From Actinoallomurus purpureus (lineage in GTDB: Bacteria > Actinomycetota > Actinomycetes > Streptosporangiales > Streptosporangiaceae), in contig NZ_JAMXMY010000018.1 of assembly GCF_024055795.1 (NCBI RefSeq), positions 157,074-221,073 on the forward strand: a stretch of 64,000 nucleotides of DNA. The letters are read 5' to 3'. The notes beneath the pieces are model-generated. The model was given only the letters and a program-made list of their open reading frames with translations. It had not been told where the DNA came from and made no database searches. Every line of letters starts with the position of its first letter. Within the stretch, counting starts at the first letter, position 1. A program made the translations under genes and the position numbers. This document shows, piece by piece, positions 61,675-64,000 of this stretch.

Positions 61675-62252
61675 GGCAGACCATGATCCAGAAACGGCGC
61701 GATCTGCACAATCCCGACGGGTGCTCGAGAATCCGAAAGGCATCTTCGCCGACGAGACAGCTCACTTCCGCAGTCGGCGGCCGACGGGCCGACCTTGCTC
61801 AACGAGGTCCTGGGAGCCCGTCGAACAGCGTTACCCGGTTCACCTGTGTCGTACGAGACGAATCCATGGAAGCGCCCGGTCGGCCGGCCACAGACCTGGA
61901 CATAGAGGAGACCTCGCCGTCCATGCTCCGCGAACGCTGCCGGGCGCTGCTCGTTCCCCTCGCCCGACGAGCGCGGCGGCAGCGGCAGCGGCCGCGCCCG
62001 TCAGACAGCGCACGACGCACCTACTCCACCGACGACCAGCCCACCTACGCCGAGGTGGGAGCAGCAGCGAGACGACGACTTCGTCGCCATCGCGGCCACC
62101 TGGACGCCGCGGGGGGACTGTACGGACTGGTAGCCCCATCAGCGGCGAAAACGACGTATCAGTTCCGGACCATCCATCATCGAGCACCAGTATTGACGCG
62201 CTTTTGCGCGTCGATCGGGTCGATGGCGAACATCGTGCTCATTGCCAGCTGA
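61675..62252. other. 578-bp region without a supported gene
   Basis: Long open frames on both strands have arginine-rich, low-complexity content typical of GC-rich non-coding sequence. I see no gene. Confidence 0.5.
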
Positions 62253-62573
62253 TCAGTGGGACCGCTCGTACTCTTCAACGACCGTTGCCGGTATCCGGCC
62301 GCGCTCGTTCACCTTGATTCCCTGGGTCCTCGCCCAGGCCCGGATCTCCGCCGATCGCAGTCGTCCACCGGTGGATCGCGCCTGTGCGCGCCGCACCCCG
62401 CCGGCTCGCCGTGCATGCTCAATGAACGGGGCCAGTCTCTCGCGGAGCAGCCCCGCGTTCTCAGCGCTCAGGTCGATTACGTAATCGGTCCCATCGATGC
62501 TGAACGGCACCGTAGCAGCGGCTTCCTCACCGTCCAGGTCGTCGATGAGGCGCTTAATCATCTGCTCAGCCAT
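62253..62573 (-). CDS. Lsr2-like nucleoid-associated protein
   Basis: The 106-residue protein matches Lsr2. An N-terminal dimerisation region (MAEQMIKRLIDDLDGEEA then VPFSIDGTDYVIDLSAENAG) is joined to a C-terminal DNA-binding helix pair (IRAWARTQGIKVNERGRIPA). The usual RGR minor-groove motif is present as RGR in NERGRIPA. It silences AT-rich foreign genes. Start 62573 has GAGGAG 9 bases upstream. It is a likely paralog; the chromosome's main lsr2 usually lies elsewhere. Confidence 0.9.
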   Translation of the reverse strand: MAEQMIKRLIDDLDGEEAAATVPFSIDGTDYVIDLSAENAGLLRERLAPFIEHARRAGGVRRAQARSTGGRLRSAEIRAWARTQGIKVNERGRIPATVVEEYERSH

Positions 62574-63500
62574 ACGATCTCTCCTCTTAGTTCCAGAATC
62601 GCCATCCATCAATGTAGCATTCAATAGCTCGCCTCCCGCAGGAGAAATACCAAACTTGCAGAAGATCACCGATGACCTCGTACGCGAACGCGGAACCGGC
62701 ACGGTGAAGGCGGTGCTGGCCCGTCATGTAGCGACCGTAAAGCGGAGCGATGGTCGGGACGCCTGAGTTATGTGGCCCTCCCTCTCGGCGGCTCTGTTTC
62801 GGACGAAGCCGCCGAGGCCCTTTGACGCCGAGTCCGATGTCGCTCCGTGGGTTGGATGGGGGCGGGCTCCACGCTTTCGCGGGAGTCGTCGGGGTCGGCC
62901 TGGACGGTGACGGATGCCTTGAGCCTCCGGTCAGACACGGACGACGTCGTTGGACCATCCCTTGCGCCGGAGTCCAGCGCGTCTTGGCGACATGGTCGAG
63001 TGCGACGTCGTCGACGTCGATCGGGGGGTCGTCCTCGAGCCGGCGGTTCCACACACGCCGGCCGGTGCGGCGCGGGTCGGTGAGGCGGGTGGGTGAGTAC
63101 GGCGTGCAACGCCGCCGCTGGCCGTCGCGGCCGAGCAGGTCGCAGGCCGCAGGCGGCAGGTCGCAGGCGGCAGGCGGCTTCGAGTTCGAGCGCACCGGTC
63201 GGCGCCTCCCTCTACCCGAGCGCGAGATCCGCCAGGAGGGACTGGCGGCGGGCCGAGCCGGTGCTGACATCGGTGGTGGCCACCAACTCTCTGCCGAGTA
63301 TCTCGACGCGGCGGATGGAGAGGTCGCCGAGCGACTCGGCGGGGCGCCGTCGTCCAAGCCGCAGGTCAGGGCGTGGGTGCGGCAGCTGGTGAGGTGGTCG
63401 CGACCTCCGCGCTGGACGTCGGACGCCGACCCGTCCACCTCCCGCTGGATCGATTTCGTGCCGCAGAAGGTGCGCGAAGGTGGCACAATAACAACGCACG
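62574..63500. other. Gene-poor region between Lsr2 and rrn
   Basis: No credible gene in about 930 bp. Some frames on the minus strand (for example RVEILGRELVATTDVSTGSA near 63290) hint at a decayed protein, but I cannot identify it. A GC-rich short repeat of GCAGGTCGCAGGCGGCAGGC type lies at 63130-63180. Confidence 0.45.
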
Positions 63501-63987
63501 CCCTGATCGCTAGGGCGTGAGCGCCGACGAGTGCGGAGAGATCCTCAACGTAGGCACGGGACGTCGTGACGAACCACGGTTCGGCGCGAGGTACTATGGA
63601 TACACCGGCCCGGTTCGAGTACGAGACACCATTCGGTGGCTCGGTCGCCGGGAACCTCCCTGTATAGTTTCGGAAGTCCTAGACTTCAGTCACTGAATAC
63701 TGGGCGGGCTGAGATGTTTCCCGAGTCGGTCGATTCGACAAAGGGAAACGGATCGGTAAGATAGAGGAAATGCCCCAGACGGGAACTGGAAACAGGGTCC
63801 TGACGGTGTGTGTCCGTTTCTTGAGAACTCAACAGTGTGCTAAAAGCCAGTGCCTTTTGGTCCTTGTCCGATCGGCTGGCCTTCGGGTTGGTTGATTGGT
63901 TTGGATTTCTTTGGCAAGTATGATTCTTGCCGGGATTTGTTTCGTAAGGGTTTGGCGGCCTGCCTTTGGGTGGGTTGTCGTTTGGCC
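63501..63987 (+). promoter_or_regulatory. Promoters and leader of a ribosomal RNA operon
   Basis: A good promoter is TTCGAC (63734-63739), 17-bp spacer, TAAGAT (63757-63762). A second possible -10 is TATAGT at 63663-63668. The leader contains TTGAGAACTCAACAG (63821-63835), the conserved actinobacterial antitermination and processing element. A perfect repeat GAAGTC-CTA-GACTTC lies at 63673-63687. Confidence 0.85.
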
Positions 63988-64000
63988 TTAACGGAGAGTT
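63988..64000 (+). rRNA. rrs: 16S rRNA, first 13 bases
   Basis: The sequence ends TTAACGGAGAGTT, the universal start of 16S (the next bases would be TGATCCTGGCTCAG). The gene is cut by the window end. Confidence 0.9.

Noticed and set aside
61683..62252. 189-residue plus-strand frame between the secreted protein and Lsr2
   Set aside because: Low-complexity Arg/Ala content, no family and no ribosome site.
63130..63180. Short GCAGG-type repeats as an origin or att site
   Set aside because: Irregular and short; no neighbouring integrase or tRNA.
62587..63486. 299-residue minus-strand frame upstream of Lsr2
   Set aside because: It overlaps other frames; no motif; Pro/Arg-rich composition typical of non-coding GC-rich DNA.

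Overview
The window is high-GC actinobacterial chromosome. The codon usage, a furA-katG pair, an Lsr2-like protein, an F420-type deazaflavin oxidoreductase, a DUF5994 domain and the leader of an rrn operon at the right end all fit an actinomycete. My best guess is Streptosporangiales or Thermomonosporaceae; this is inference, not proven. The last 13 bases are the start of a 16S rRNA gene.

Layout. (1) 1-1704: the remnant of a ROK regulator and a type IV (AbiEii-like) toxin-antitoxin pair. (2) 1894-7631: a five-gene operon (sensor kinase, lipoprotein, peptidoglycan-binding efflux adaptor, ABC ATPase, MacB-type permease) divergent from its OmpR-type response regulator. (3) 7674-8704: three very small genes, each with a good Shine-Dalgarno and flanked by terminators. 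One encodes a lipoprotein made almost entirely of a repeated HHHVVT unit. (4) 8911-32835: a large type IV secretion (T4SS)-like island. A seven-gene minus-strand operon carries PrgI-like, TcpC/VirB8-like, pilin-like, VirD4/TraG-like, membrane, AIM24 and NERD-nuclease genes. A divergent pair carries a 1221-residue SLT + NlpC/P60 cell-wall hydrolase and an anchored protein. Then come VirB6-like and VirB4-like genes, divergent from a TadZ/CpaE-like ATPase and a CpaF/VirB11-like protein whose P-loop is destroyed. A CHC2 zinc-finger protein ends the block. I see no relaxase, integrase or att site.

(5) 33068-45857: a region rich in regulators. It holds a dedicated sigma-70 factor with a tail-anchored partner and two convergent DMT/EamA-like transporters with matching Lys/Arg-rich tails and matching 3' ends. 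It also holds what looks like a complete four-step phosphorelay (sensor kinase, single-domain receiver, ChpT/Spo0B-like phosphotransferase with a degenerate ATPase domain, OmpR-type regulator), with a YlbL-type Lon protease inside it. A second, shortened NusA-like protein is translationally coupled to the phosphotransferase. Sigma factor, NusA paralog and phosphorelay beside a T4SS suggest that the island has its own transcription control.

(6) 46605-63500: ordinary accessory metabolism mixed with decayed gene ends. It includes a Tat-exported FAD oxidase, aldo/keto reductase, acyl-ACP desaturase, F420-type enzyme, DUF5994-alanine dehydrogenase fusion, SpoIIE-type phosphatase, RibD/DHFR-like reductase, a truncated class C serine hydrolase, furA-katG, a secreted protein and Lsr2. 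Pseudogene scraps lie at 48.7-49.0, 55.6 and 57.7 kb. (7) 63.5-64.0 kb: rrn promoters, leader and 16S start.

All functional calls come from reading motifs; no database search was run.
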